From: JAGQLF01 sp964437465
GTDB lineage: Bacteria > Patescibacteriota > Dojkabacteria > J137
Reading direction: 5' to 3'
Length of the DNA stretch: 64,000 nt
Assembly: GCA_964437465.1 (NCBI GenBank)
Contig: CAYTGI010000006.1
Coordinates: 10,966-74,965 of the forward strand
The notes below the pieces were generated by a model that worked only from the letters and a program-made list of their open reading frames with translations, had not been told where the DNA came from and searched no databases. The position numbers were made by a program, and so were the translations under genes. Of this stretch, positions 35,511 through 43,717 are shown one piece after another (the first letter of the stretch is position 1; every line of letters begins with the position of its first letter).

Positions 35511-35744
35511 ATGGATAGTGAAATAATACTAAAGAAATGTAGTCAGTGTGGTACTGAGATAAATGTTCCATTGAAAAAAGAAAATTTAAAAAGAACCAAT
35601 CTTGATGTGAGATGTTCAAAAAGCAATTGCCAAGGTTTTGTTAAAGTGGTTTACGATGAAGAAGGACAATTATCACCAGTCAGATTTGATATTTTGCCAG
35701 ATGGATCTATTGACGCAACACCTATGTTTATAGAAAAAACTTAA
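35511..35744 (+). CDS. Small zinc-ribbon protein
   Basis: 77 aa. Two Cys pairs, KCSQCGTEIN (CxxC) and RCSKSNCQG (CxxxxC), spaced about 20 residues, form a likely zinc ribbon. The rest is acidic and polar. No TM segment. Family not recognised; small free-standing zinc ribbons of this kind often bind nucleic acid or a polymerase. Confidence 0.6.
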   Translation: MDSEIILKKCSQCGTEINVPLKKENLKRTNLDVRCSKSNCQGFVKVVYDEEGQLSPVRFDILPDGSIDATPMFIEKT

Positions 35745-35752
35745 ACCCGCTG

Positions 35753-35871
35753 TGAGGATTCCTCCCCTAGCAGGGGAGGACTAAGGTGGGGTAGGAGATT
35801 CACGGATCAGCAATCTACCTTCCCTAACTCCTCCCTGTCTGCCGACAGGCAGGCTGCTAGGAGGGGGATTA
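35753..35871. repeat. Cluster of GC-rich palindromes (REP-like intergenic element)
   Basis: The 288-bp gap before the 36033 gene holds this G/C-rich block in AT-rich surroundings. One 7-bp hairpin CCTCCCC-TAGCA-GGGGAGG is at 35761-35779; a second structure has CCTCC/GGAGG arms enclosing CTGTC-TGCC-GACAG (35829-35864). AGATT/AATCT and GGTAG/CTACC pairs lie between them. TAGCAGG / CTGCTAGG motifs recur. It looks like a REP-type element rather than a simple terminator. After it, 35881-36032 shows only short TTAGCAAG/TAGCTAA-type repeats. Confidence 0.6.
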
Positions 35872-36032
35872 TCTCATTCATCTTTCAATATTAAGTTAGC
35901 AAGCTGCTAGTGGAGAAAGCAAAATCATTACACTTAGCAAGTAGCTAATAGCTAAGAGCTTAAAACTATCTAACTTAACTAACTTTTATAAACTCCCTCT
36001 TTGATCTATACTGATTTAAGTGTAGAAATTAT

Positions 36033-36353
36033 ATGAGAGAGTACGTTTTAAACTTCTTTATCTGGTATTACTTTATTAAATTCAGAGATTATCTCTGGTA
36101 CGTTAGGTACGTTTTTACGTATTTAATGATAAGAACAAATGCGCTTCCAATGATTAAATATATCCGATACCCAATGTTTGGAGATTATTCAAGAATGGGG
36201 AGAGTTATCGGTCCAGTAATAAGAGCTACTTGGGCTTTTTTTGGAAGTGTTATAAGTCTAGTTGTGATTACTCCTTTTTTAATTGTAATTCCAATTATAT
36301 TTTTCTTACCTTTTTTTCCAGTAATTCAGTTGTTTTTTAGGTTTGTATGGTAG
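36033..36353 (+). CDS. Small membrane protein at head of secretion-like operon
   Basis: 106 aa. Aromatic, basic N-terminus (FFIWYYFIKFRDYLWYVRYV) and a strongly hydrophobic C-terminal third (about residues 70-103). No family recognised. Stop TAG overlaps the ATG of the ClpB-like gene by 7 bp, which supports co-translation with it and a structural role in the same membrane complex. Confidence 0.6.
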   Translation: MREYVLNFFIWYYFIKFRDYLWYVRYVFTYLMIRTNALPMIKYIRYPMFGDYSRMGRVIGPVIRATWAFFGSVISLVVITPFLIVIPIIFFLPFFPVIQLFFRFVW

Positions 36354-38929
36354 TACACAGAGGTAAAACTAAAATAGGGCATATTGGAGATAAAGTGAAT
36401 CTTGTAATAGATTTTAATGATCTATTTTATTTTCGAGGTCGAAGGAATGTAATTCATAATTTTACTAAGTGGATGGGGTATATAACGCTTTTGGCATCAG
36501 TTACATTGTTGATGATTTCGATTATAATTTTTGTACAAGACAATGGTACGATTGCCCTAGATCTATTTTTTGACATAGAGATGCAAACTAGTGAATTAAT
36601 GATTGGTATTTCGATTTTCCTCATCCTATATGCATTATTCCTTCTTAGAGATAAAAATAAATTTGGTGAGAGGTTGGAGGTTAGAAATTTATTCAAGTTA
36701 CAAAAGTATATTAACCACCATCAAGAGATAGAGATAGAAAATTTTTTCACTGATCCAGTTATAGGAATTATCGAGCAGGCTTACAAAGAAAATAACTCTG
36801 ACTTTTTAATTGAGATTTCTAAGCTTACTTTAGACAACAAGAAAATAAGAGAGCTTTTAAGTTCTAAGCTGAGTATTAACTACAATGATATTATATCTTT
36901 ATTACAGGCGAATATAACTGAGCCAAGCTTTGATGCAAGCTACAAGCATCTATTCCTTCAATTATTCCAAAATGCTTTAGCTATGAATGCTGAATATATT
37001 GATATGGATGTACTTTTCTACACAATAAGTAAAGTGTACTGGAGTTCAATTTTGCTAGAGAAGAATGTTACAGACCTGCAATTGGATGCATTGTTTAAAT
37101 GGATTGAGAATGAGAAGAAATTAGAAAGATACAGAAAAAATTGGAAGATGCTTTCTAGACTAAAGCCTACTGGAGCGATTAATAGGGCTTACACATCTAG
37201 AGCTACTCCAACAATTGACCAGTACGCAATTGATTACACTACAAAAATCATTTATGGAGGGTTTGAATTATCTTTAGGTAAGGAAAGAGAGTTAGATGAA
37301 ATCTTTAGAGTTTTAAGAAAGAGTAAAGATCCAAATGTCCTAGTTACTGGAGATCCAGGTGTTGGTAAGACCCATCTGTTAAAGCATATTGCTTCCGCAA
37401 TGGTGATTGAAGATGTTCCGTCGGAATTGTCGGACATGAGGCTAATAGTTCTTGATTTAAATAGAATATTGTCTCAAACAAGTTCCTTTAACGAATTTGA
37501 AACTGTTTTGAATAAGATCATAAATGAGATTCTGGGATCTTTAAATATTGTTGTAGCATTAGAAAATATTGATTATGTTTTCCAAATTAGGAGCGAGGGA
37601 AAGCTAGAAGTATTAAATCTACTTATCTCATTTATACAAAACTCAAACATTAAGACAATTGCTACTGCTAATACTGATGCATACTTTAAATACATTAAGC
37701 AGAATATTGAGTTTGATTCTTTATTTGAAGTTGTTGAAATACCTGAAGCTAGTCCTGAAATAGCATTTCAAATTCTTTTAGAACAAGTTCCAGAGCTTGA
37801 AAAAGAACATAAAGTTGAGATTCTGGTTAGTGCAATTGACAGAATTGTTAAATCTGGCTTTAAAATTCAGCATGATAAAGTTATGCCTGATAAAGGGATA
37901 GACCTTCTTGAAGAGATAATAGTTTATGCTGCCTCAAGAGGATTAAAAAAGATTGATTCAAATGTTGTCGATGAGGTGTTTAAAGAAAAAGTTGGTGTTG
38001 AGATTGGAGATATACATGAGGATGAACGGGTTATGCTGAAAAACCTTGAGAACATTCTTCATGAAAGAATTATCGGTCAAGATAAGGCAGTCAAGGCAGT
38101 CTCTAGTGCCTTGAGAAGGGCAAGGGCAGGGCTTAAGGCTAAGAATAAACCAGTTGCATCTTTTCTATTTTACGGACCGACTGGAGTAGGTAAAACTTTA
38201 ATTGCTAAAACTCTAGCAGATACGTTTTTTGGACATGAGAATAAAATGATTCGGCTTAACATGTCGGAGTTTCACGAAGAGAAGAATGTCGGAAGATTGA
38301 TTGGGGATTTAGATGAGACTGGAAATTTTGTTGGGGGATTTTTAAGCGAACAAGTAAGAAATCAACCATATTCTTTGGTGTTATTAGATGAGTTAGAAAA
38401 GGCAAATAAAAAAGTATTGGATCTTTTCCTTCAAGTTTTAGACGATGGGTACTTAACTGACGGGTCAGGGAGAGATATTGATTTTAGAAATACTATAATT
38501 ATTGCTACTTCAAATGCTGCTTCAAAAGAGATTTCAGAGTTGTTAAATGATGGAGAAAGTTACAGAACAATTGAGAAGCATGCAACAGATCTATTAAAAC
38601 AAAGCTTCAGAGTAGAGTTTTTAAATAGGTTTGATAAGCTAATAATGTTTAGATCACTAAATATTAATGAAGTTGAGCAGGTTACTGAGTTAGAACTTGA
38701 TAAATTGAACGAAAGATTGTCTGAAAATGGATATACAATAGAGTGGGACGTTCAGACTGTAAAGGAGATTGTAAAGATTGGATTTAGTCCTGTGTTTGGT
38801 GCAAGACAGATAAAAAGAACAATTACTGAGCAGATTGAAGATACTATATCAGATTTAATAATTTCAAATGAGGTTAAAAAAGGTCAATCAATTCAGTTTA
38901 AAGGTTTAGAAATTTCAAATATAATCTAA
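36347..38929 (+). CDS. Membrane-anchored double AAA+ ATPase, ClpA/B-like
   Basis: 860 aa. The usual Clp-N domain is replaced by two TM helices (about 43-66 and 82-102) and a 200-residue helical region. AAA1: Walker A GDPGVGKTH around residue 336, with Walker B position reading VVALENIDYV (DE replaced by EN). AAA2: Walker A GPTGVGKTL around 610, intact Walker B SLVLLDELEKA, arginine finger RVEFLNRFDK and sensor-2 GFSPVFGARQIKR, all typical of class-1 Clp/HSP100. No ClpP-docking loop seen. It is followed by a row of pilin-like genes, so it may drive assembly or disassembly of the apparatus, as ClpV does in type VI secretion. That role is inferred. Confidence 0.82.
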   Translation: MVVHRGKTKIGHIGDKVNLVIDFNDLFYFRGRRNVIHNFTKWMGYITLLASVTLLMISIIIFVQDNGTIALDLFFDIEMQTSELMIGISIFLILYALFLLRDKNKFGERLEVRNLFKLQKYINHHQEIEIENFFTDPVIGIIEQAYKENNSDFLIEISKLTLDNKKIRELLSSKLSINYNDIISLLQANITEPSFDASYKHLFLQLFQNALAMNAEYIDMDVLFYTISKVYWSSILLEKNVTDLQLDALFKWIENEKKLERYRKNWKMLSRLKPTGAINRAYTSRATPTIDQYAIDYTTKIIYGGFELSLGKERELDEIFRVLRKSKDPNVLVTGDPGVGKTHLLKHIASAMVIEDVPSELSDMRLIVLDLNRILSQTSSFNEFETVLNKIINEILGSLNIVVALENIDYVFQIRSEGKLEVLNLLISFIQNSNIKTIATANTDAYFKYIKQNIEFDSLFEVVEIPEASPEIAFQILLEQVPELEKEHKVEILVSAIDRIVKSGFKIQHDKVMPDKGIDLLEEIIVYAASRGLKKIDSNVVDEVFKEKVGVEIGDIHEDERVMLKNLENILHERIIGQDKAVKAVSSALRRARAGLKAKNKPVASFLFYGPTGVGKTLIAKTLADTFFGHENKMIRLNMSEFHEEKNVGRLIGDLDETGNFVGGFLSEQVRNQPYSLVLLDELEKANKKVLDLFLQVLDDGYLTDGSGRDIDFRNTIIIATSNAASKEISELLNDGESYRTIEKHATDLLKQSFRVEFLNRFDKLIMFRSLNINEVEQVTELELDKLNERLSENGYTIEWDVQTVKEIVKIGFSPVFGARQIKRTITEQIEDTISDLIISNEVKKGQSIQFKGLEISNII

Positions 38930-38931
38930 AG

Positions 38932-39303
38932 ATGAATATGAAGAAAAAAAATCTATTAAAAATCTTAAATATATTTTTCTCATTTTCAATTTTTACATCT
39001 TTTTTAATTGTTGAAGTTAGCGCTCAAAACACTGGGTATAAAATACCTTGCCCATCACGAGTATGCTCTCTAGAAGAATTTATTTCTCTAATAGGTTCTT
39101 TAATTCGGCCAATCTTTTTAGTAACTTTTGGAGCAATGATTATGTATGGAGCATTTCTCCTATTAACCTCAAGAGGTAACGAAGAACAGATTGAAAATAG
39201 TAAAAAGACGATTATGGCTGCTATTATTGGCTTTTCAATTGCTGCTTTAGCGCCAACTATAGTTGGAATAATAACTAGTTTCTTAGGTGTAGAAGGGTTT
39301 TAA
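38932..39303 (+). CDS. VirB2/TrbC-like pilin 1
   Basis: 123 aa. Start at 38932 or the next Met (38938). Signal peptide ending EVSAQ (residues about 10-32), short extracytoplasmic loop with two Cys (IPCPSRVCSLEEF), then two TM helices separated by a short cytoplasmic-type loop LLTSRGNEEQIENSKKTI. This two-helix form after a cleaved signal is that of type IV secretion pilins. It begins two bases after the ClpB-like gene's stop and is a close paralogue of the next gene (GSLIRP-FLVTFGAM, ALAPTIVGIITSFLGVE). Confidence 0.75.
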   Translation: MNMKKKNLLKILNIFFSFSIFTSFLIVEVSAQNTGYKIPCPSRVCSLEEFISLIGSLIRPIFLVTFGAMIMYGAFLLLTSRGNEEQIENSKKTIMAAIIGFSIAALAPTIVGIITSFLGVEGF

Positions 39304-39323
39304 AATATGATGTATATTGGTTT

Positions 39324-39683
39324 ATGAAAACAAAATTTAAGTTTCTGTTAACTTCGTTTATCTTAATTACAATTTTTCCATTTTTTGTTATTGAAATTTC
39401 AGCTCAAAATTTAGGTTTAAAAATACCAAATCCATCAAGATACGATAGTTTAGAAGAGATTATCTCTGCTGCAGGATCTCTTATTAGACCACTATTTTTA
39501 ATAACATTTGGAGCAATGCTTCTATTTGGTGCATTTATTTTATTAACTTCTCAGGGAGATGAAGAGAAAATACAAAATAGTAGAAAGACGATGATTGCTG
39601 CAATTATAGGGTTTGTAATCGCTGCTTTAGCTCCAACAGTAGTTGGAATAATAACTAGTTTCTTAGGAGTAGAAAGTTTTTAA
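39324..39683 (+). CDS. VirB2/TrbC-like pilin 2
   Basis: 119 aa tandem copy of the preceding gene: signal peptide ending EISAQ, AGSLIRPLFLITFGAMLLFGA (TM1), LLTSQGDEEKIQNSRKTM loop, TM2 ending IVGIITSFLGVESF. The two Cys of copy 1 are replaced (IPNPSRYDSLEE). Its stop shares a base with the next gene's ATG (TAATG). Confidence 0.75.
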   Translation: MKTKFKFLLTSFILITIFPFFVIEISAQNLGLKIPNPSRYDSLEEIISAAGSLIRPLFLITFGAMLLFGAFILLTSQGDEEKIQNSRKTMIAAIIGFVIAALAPTVVGIITSFLGVESF

Positions 39684-39976
39684 TGAAAAATTTTTTTATT
39701 GTTTCACTATTTTTTTTAATAAGTTTCATGATTCTTCCATTTAATATTCATGAAACTAATGCTCAATTAGAGTGTTTACCTGAGGCATGTCGACGTCCAG
39801 GGCAGTTTGAAGTAGATTTTGAGTGTCAGGGTAGGAAACTTTTAGATCCAAGCGAAACATGTTGTGTAGAAAAGTGTATTGACGATCAGACAACCATTAA
39901 TGTAGACCCAGGATTCGATCCTTTGTTTGAATTTTTTGGTTATGAATGTATATTCTTACCCCCACCCTGGGACTAA
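39683..39976 (+). CDS. Small secreted Cys-rich protein
   Basis: 97 aa. Signal peptide (cleavage likely after ETNAQ), then about 68 residues with eight cysteines (ECLPEACRR, FECQG, ETCCVEKC, YECIF), ending LPPPWD. No second hydrophobic segment, so it is an exported soluble or surface protein and not a pilin. It sits between pilin 2 and pilin 3 and may be a minor subunit or chaperone. Family unknown. Confidence 0.65.
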   Translation: MKNFFIVSLFFLISFMILPFNIHETNAQLECLPEACRRPGQFEVDFECQGRKLLDPSETCCVEKCIDDQTTINVDPGFDPLFEFFGYECIFLPPPWD

Positions 39977-40002
39977 TTTCCTCACTAAAACTTTATATAA
40001 TA

Positions 40003-40354
40003 ATGGCTTATAACCACGCAGGTGNNNNNNNNNNTTGGTTATAGTTTCGCTGTAAGATCAGGCCAACAGATTCCAGTATTAATTAATCTAGCAATAACAA
40101 CCTTTCTTGGAATAGTTTCTGTTTATGCATTAATTATGGGCATTTATCAAGGAGCGATAGTAAGAGCTGGAACTACAGATCCTGAACAGATAGAAAAAGC
40201 TTCTAAATCTTTTGTAACGTTAATTGGAGGATTTGTCTTAGCTTGGGGATTCATTGTAATTATTCAGGTTGTAGCAAATTTAATTGGACTTGGAAGCCTC
40301 CAAGACTTAACATTAATTGGTGAAGGTGGAGGAACTACTATAACTATAAACTAA
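40003..40354 (+). CDS. VirB2/TrbC-like pilin 3 (contains assembly gap)
   Basis: ATG 40003 (MAYNHAG) is out of frame with the part after the 10 N at 40025. Simply deleting the N run joins G to TT and gives AYNHAGVGYSFAVRSGQQ in frame, about 113 aa. Two TM helices (PVLINLAITTFLGIVSVYAL and GGFVLAWGFIVIIQVVANLI) flank the loop GTTDPEQIEKASKSFV, matching the pilin signature. No signal peptide is visible. The stop abuts the next start directly. Confidence 0.7.
40025..40034. other. Assembly gap of 10 N in pilin 3
   Basis: Zero-length joining restores frame across the gap; no duplicated flank seen. Confidence 0.6.
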
Positions 40355-40888
40355 ATGAGAAAGGTTTTTATTCTAACAATAATTATAGTTTTTGCTTTAA
40401 TATTGCCTGTAACTGCTTACGCTCAGAATAGTGAGTTGGATATTGACGATAATATTGGATTAGGTCAAATAAACATTAGTACATTTCCTCAACCTGATCT
40501 AAGCATAGATCCAAGTTTTACAATTTTTTCTTGGTTAAGCTGGATAGGAACACTGGCATCATTTGGAATTGTTGCATTTTGGATTTATTTAGTTTTAAAG
40601 GCAGCATTTGGTGCTTTAAAGAGTGAAGGGGAGCCTGAGAAACTTGAAGAGGCATTTTCAAGTGTAAGATCAGCATTTATTGGAGCAAGTATAGCTTTAG
40701 TGTTTCCAATTATACTAACTATATTAGGATATATTTTTGGTCTTGGGCCTCTTTGGTCTTGGCCATCTGCATTTAGGCAATGTGAATCTACCAATGAGTC
40801 AGCTTTCTTTTTTCAAGAAGTGTTCAGACAAGCTGATGCAGGTTCGGAAGATCCAGTCGCTGATGCAGAATTTGTTTGTGGTTTATGA
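40355..40888 (+). CDS. VirB2/TrbC-like pilin 4
   Basis: 177 aa. Signal peptide ending TAYAQ, acidic loop, TM1 (WLSWIGTLASFGIVAFWIYLVL), loop GALKSEGEPEKLEEAFSSVR, TM2 (AFIGASIALVFPIILTILGYIF), and an extra C-terminal extracytoplasmic tail of about 45 residues with two Cys. Shares the signature of the other pilins. Overlaps the next gene by ATGA. Confidence 0.72.
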   Translation: MRKVFILTIIIVFALILPVTAYAQNSELDIDDNIGLGQINISTFPQPDLSIDPSFTIFSWLSWIGTLASFGIVAFWIYLVLKAAFGALKSEGEPEKLEEAFSSVRSAFIGASIALVFPIILTILGYIFGLGPLWSWPSAFRQCESTNESAFFFQEVFRQADAGSEDPVADAEFVCGL

Positions 40889-41304
40889 TGAAAAAAATAA
40901 TATTAACAACAATTTTTTTAGTAAATATTGGAATTCTATTTCTCTCTCCTATTAATGCTCAGGGTGTTTGTGATTTTTTCCCTTGCGGTGATGGCGGAGT
41001 AGTACCAGGGCCTGGTGATCCAATACCAACAGGTGTGGCTTTGTTTAGATTCGCAGTAGGATTAATATTCACAGGATTTATTGCATTCGGAGTCTATCAA
41101 ATCATTAAATCAGGAATAAAGATAATTCAAAGTGAAGGTGATGAGTCAAAGGTAGAGGAAGCCGCAAAGGCAATAAAAGGAGTTTTTATTGGGATAGGTA
41201 TGCTTTTACTTGGAATTATTGGTATAGTAGTATTACTAGCTTTCTTTGGAGATGCTAGTTTTTTACAAAACGAAATTCCGAACCCAGATGGGTTAGGAAT
41301 ATAA
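40885..41304 (+). CDS. VirB2/TrbC-like pilin 5
   Basis: 139 aa from ATG 40885, chosen because it overlaps the previous TGA (ATGA) and is followed by a signal peptide ending PINAQ. Loop with CDFFPCGDGG, TM1 (FAVGLIFTGFIAFGVYQII), signature IIQSEGDESKVEEAAKAIKG, TM2 (GIGMLLLGIIGIVVLLAFF). Very similar to pilin 6. Confidence 0.75.
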   Translation: MMKKIILTTIFLVNIGILFLSPINAQGVCDFFPCGDGGVVPGPGDPIPTGVALFRFAVGLIFTGFIAFGVYQIIKSGIKIIQSEGDESKVEEAAKAIKGVFIGIGMLLLGIIGIVVLLAFFGDASFLQNEIPNPDGLGI

Positions 41305-41325
41305 TTTATTTATTAATTTGAAAAT

Positions 41326-41734
41326 ATGGAGGATCCAAATTTACTATGTCAGATTTTTCCGTTCGTTCAATCGATATCCTTCACAGCTCCTTTATGTGGA
41401 AATGATGATGGTCCTGGGGCTGATGATGCTGTTTCTGCAGCAGCTGAACTAGCTCAATTTGCTGTTTCATTAATATTTGTGGGTATTATTGCAGTAGCAA
41501 TTTTTGTAATTATCAAATCAGCTCTTAAATATATTCAATCAGAAGGAGATGAAGCTAAAGTTGAAGAAGCAACTAAAGCTATTAAAAATGTATTTATAGG
41601 AATTGGAGCTTTACTTGTTGGANNNNNNNNNNGGAATAATTGGGCTTGTAATTATCTTAGCTATATTCCAAAGTGGAGATGGACCAAACCCATTATCTCC
41701 AACTGAATTACCTGATTCTATACCAGGTGGTTGA
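41326..41734 (+). CDS. VirB2/TrbC-like pilin 6 (contains assembly gap)
   Basis: About 131 aa after repair. Parts 41326-41632 and 41643-41734 flank 10 N; both edges carry GGA, and merging that triplet gives GALLVGIIGLVIILAIFQSG, matching pilin 5. TM1 FAVSLIFVGIIAVAIFVII, signature YIQSEGDEAKVEEATKAIKN, TM2 as repaired, C-terminal Pro-rich tail to TGA 41732. It lacks a signal peptide although the N-terminal part (MEDPNLLCQIFPFV) is presumably exported. Last gene before a strong terminator. Confidence 0.75.
41633..41642. other. Assembly gap of 10 N in pilin 6
   Basis: GGA is found at both edges; removing the N run and one GGA restores the pilin frame through to TGA 41732-41734. Confidence 0.75.
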
Positions 41735-41757
41735 GATTAAAAAAGATATGTTTTAAA

Positions 41758-41791
41758 ACAAGAAGCATACAATGCTTCTTGTTTCTTTTTT
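41758..41791 (+). terminator. Terminator ending the first pilin unit
   Basis: 11-bp perfect stem ACAAGAAGCAT/ATGCTTCTTGT with ACA loop, followed by TTCTTTTTTTCTT. It divides the 36-52 kb locus into two transcription units. Confidence 0.92.
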
Positions 41792-41830
41792 TCTTGCATT
41801 GCTTTAGAATGAAATATATTTTCGAAGAAA

Positions 41831-42652
41831 ATGAAGAACAGAATTCTGCAAATATTTTTTTTGGTTATTTTAGCTAACTTTTTATTTGGGTTTTTGAGTC
41901 CGATAGGTGGGCAGCCTCAAGTCGGAGATTTTAGCGCAAATAACCCAGATAGTTATCAATGTTTTGTTGATGGAGAAATACTTGACGCACTTAATATAAG
42001 AGGTGAGAATGGTTACTTTTTATGTCCATGTAATGATGGAAGTACTCCAAATAGTGTTGGTAGGTGTCCAGGAGGTCCATGTACTGAAAGAGATAGAGAT
42101 AATGATGGGGACTTAGATCCACCTTTGCCAGGAGATCCAGGCTGTGATGCGCCCCAGGCATCGATAAAGCCACCAACCTTACAGCAGTTAGAGATATGGT
42201 TTGTAAGGATAATTTATGTTATCTGGACATTAATTGCTACATTTTCAGTATTCTATCTCGTGGTGCTGGGTTACAGGTACATGATCTCAAGAGGTGATGT
42301 TACAAAAATTACAGAGATTAGACAAAAAATTGTTTACTATATTTTAGGGGTAGTTGTCGTATTTTTAGCTATCCCAATATTAACAACAGTATTCAGAATA
42401 CTTGGTGTTAATGAATCCGTGCAATGTTACAATGTGAATCTAGATGAAATAGGGTTCCAGTTCTTTTTTGCTGACTTATGTACTATTAGAGATTATGATT
42501 ATTACTGTGAAAGAGGGCTAGGTGGAGCTAGCGACTTGGTATGCCCTAATGCCGGATTTAGATATCCATGTCCAAAAGACGACCCTCTAGATGATACTTT
42601 AGTTTTGATTTGTGATAGCAATACTAACACCATAAGAATTTATGCTCCATAG
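41831..42652 (+). CDS. VirB2/VirB6-like pilin 7, long Cys-rich form
   Basis: 273 aa. Signal peptide (residues 3-24), a Cys-rich extracytoplasmic N-domain to about 110 with an Asp-rich patch (RDRDNDGDLDPPLPGDPG, calcium-loop-like), TM1 (IIYVIWTLIATFSVFYLVVLG), loop MISRGDVTKITEIRQKI with the locus signature, TM2 (YYILGVVVVFLAIPILTTVF), and a second Cys-rich domain of about 75 residues. It may cap or anchor the pilus. First gene of the second unit; next gene starts 2 bases after its stop. Confidence 0.7.
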   Translation: MKNRILQIFFLVILANFLFGFLSPIGGQPQVGDFSANNPDSYQCFVDGEILDALNIRGENGYFLCPCNDGSTPNSVGRCPGGPCTERDRDNDGDLDPPLPGDPGCDAPQASIKPPTLQQLEIWFVRIIYVIWTLIATFSVFYLVVLGYRYMISRGDVTKITEIRQKIVYYILGVVVVFLAIPILTTVFRILGVNESVQCYNVNLDEIGFQFFFADLCTIRDYDYYCERGLGGASDLVCPNAGFRYPCPKDDPLDDTLVLICDSNTNTIRIYAP

Positions 42653-42654
42653 AA

Positions 42655-43713
42655 ATGAATATTGAAATAGATCTTACACAAAAAGAAATCAAGACTTTTA
42701 CAGAATTTTTTTCTGGGGTAGATAAGCATGAGGCCAAAAATATAATGCTTAAAACAGCAATTGATCAGTATAAAGAGCAAAGAGATAGAAAGAACAGTCT
42801 TCAATCATCAAATGAAACTCTTCAGAATAGTCTCGATGATCTAAAGGCTAAGATTACAAGTTCAAGGGATCTTTTTAAAATTAAAGATAGGATTGAACAT
42901 GAACTAGAGAGATTTGGGTATATGGGAAAGGATGATGGGCTTTCAGCAAAAGTAAAGGAAATGAAAAATAAAAGGATAATGAATGTGGATAAGGTACTTC
43001 AAAAAATTGTTCAGATAACAAATAGGGTTATTTCTCAAAATAATAACTCAATCTCTTCTTTAGATTCAAATGGTGTTAGGGGTAGGTTTTTACTTTTTTT
43101 ATCTGCTCTGACATTTATTACAGGGACAACTCTATATTTATTGATTGGGGAGACTATAATTATAATTGCAGGTATTTTTGTTTCAATTGTTAATCTATCA
43201 AATTTTTTTCTAGTAAATATGTACCAAGATGTTAGATTTGATAAAGTGGATTTTTTCGCAATTAATTATAATGGAGGGATAGGAAATTACTATCAGAAGT
43301 TTGTTGAACAGCTTAATAGGCAAGAAAATGCATTTTTTGTTAACGCAGCTTGGATAAGTGCTTTAACAAAAGAAAAGGACAAGGTAGTTTCTGCGATTCA
43401 AGATAGACTTGGAGGAAGAAGCTTCTATGACATTGATACAGAGATTAATAAACAAAATGAGTTAATTCAAAATCAAACTGAGGAGATAAACAAAATTATA
43501 GACTCAATGATCAGCGCAGAAGAATATTTAAAATTAAGAAGAGAGTCGGATCTTCTAAAGGCAGAGTTGGGAAATAAATTAGATACGAATGAAGAAATAA
43601 ATATTATCATTAGGGGACTAGATCGTTTTGAACAAAAACTGAAAGGCACTATAATTAATTACCTCAATTATTTAAGAAATAATGAGATAATTAAAAGTAT
43701 ATCCTATATGTAG
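42655..43713 (+). CDS. Coiled-coil membrane protein
   Basis: 352 aa. Helical N-terminal 140 residues, two adjacent TM helices (about 143-187), then a helical, coiled-coil-prone C-terminus (EINKQNELIQNQTEEINKII). Both charged ends are likely cytoplasmic. No recognisable family. Tightly packed between pilin 7 and the SpoIID-like gene (4 bp), so probably a structural component of the same system. Confidence 0.6.
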   Translation: MNIEIDLTQKEIKTFTEFFSGVDKHEAKNIMLKTAIDQYKEQRDRKNSLQSSNETLQNSLDDLKAKITSSRDLFKIKDRIEHELERFGYMGKDDGLSAKVKEMKNKRIMNVDKVLQKIVQITNRVISQNNNSISSLDSNGVRGRFLLFLSALTFITGTTLYLLIGETIIIIAGIFVSIVNLSNFFLVNMYQDVRFDKVDFFAINYNGGIGNYYQKFVEQLNRQENAFFVNAAWISALTKEKDKVVSAIQDRLGGRSFYDIDTEINKQNELIQNQTEEINKIIDSMISAEEYLKLRRESDLLKAELGNKLDTNEEINIIIRGLDRFEQKLKGTIINYLNYLRNNEIIKSISYM

Positions 43714-43717
43714 TGCT

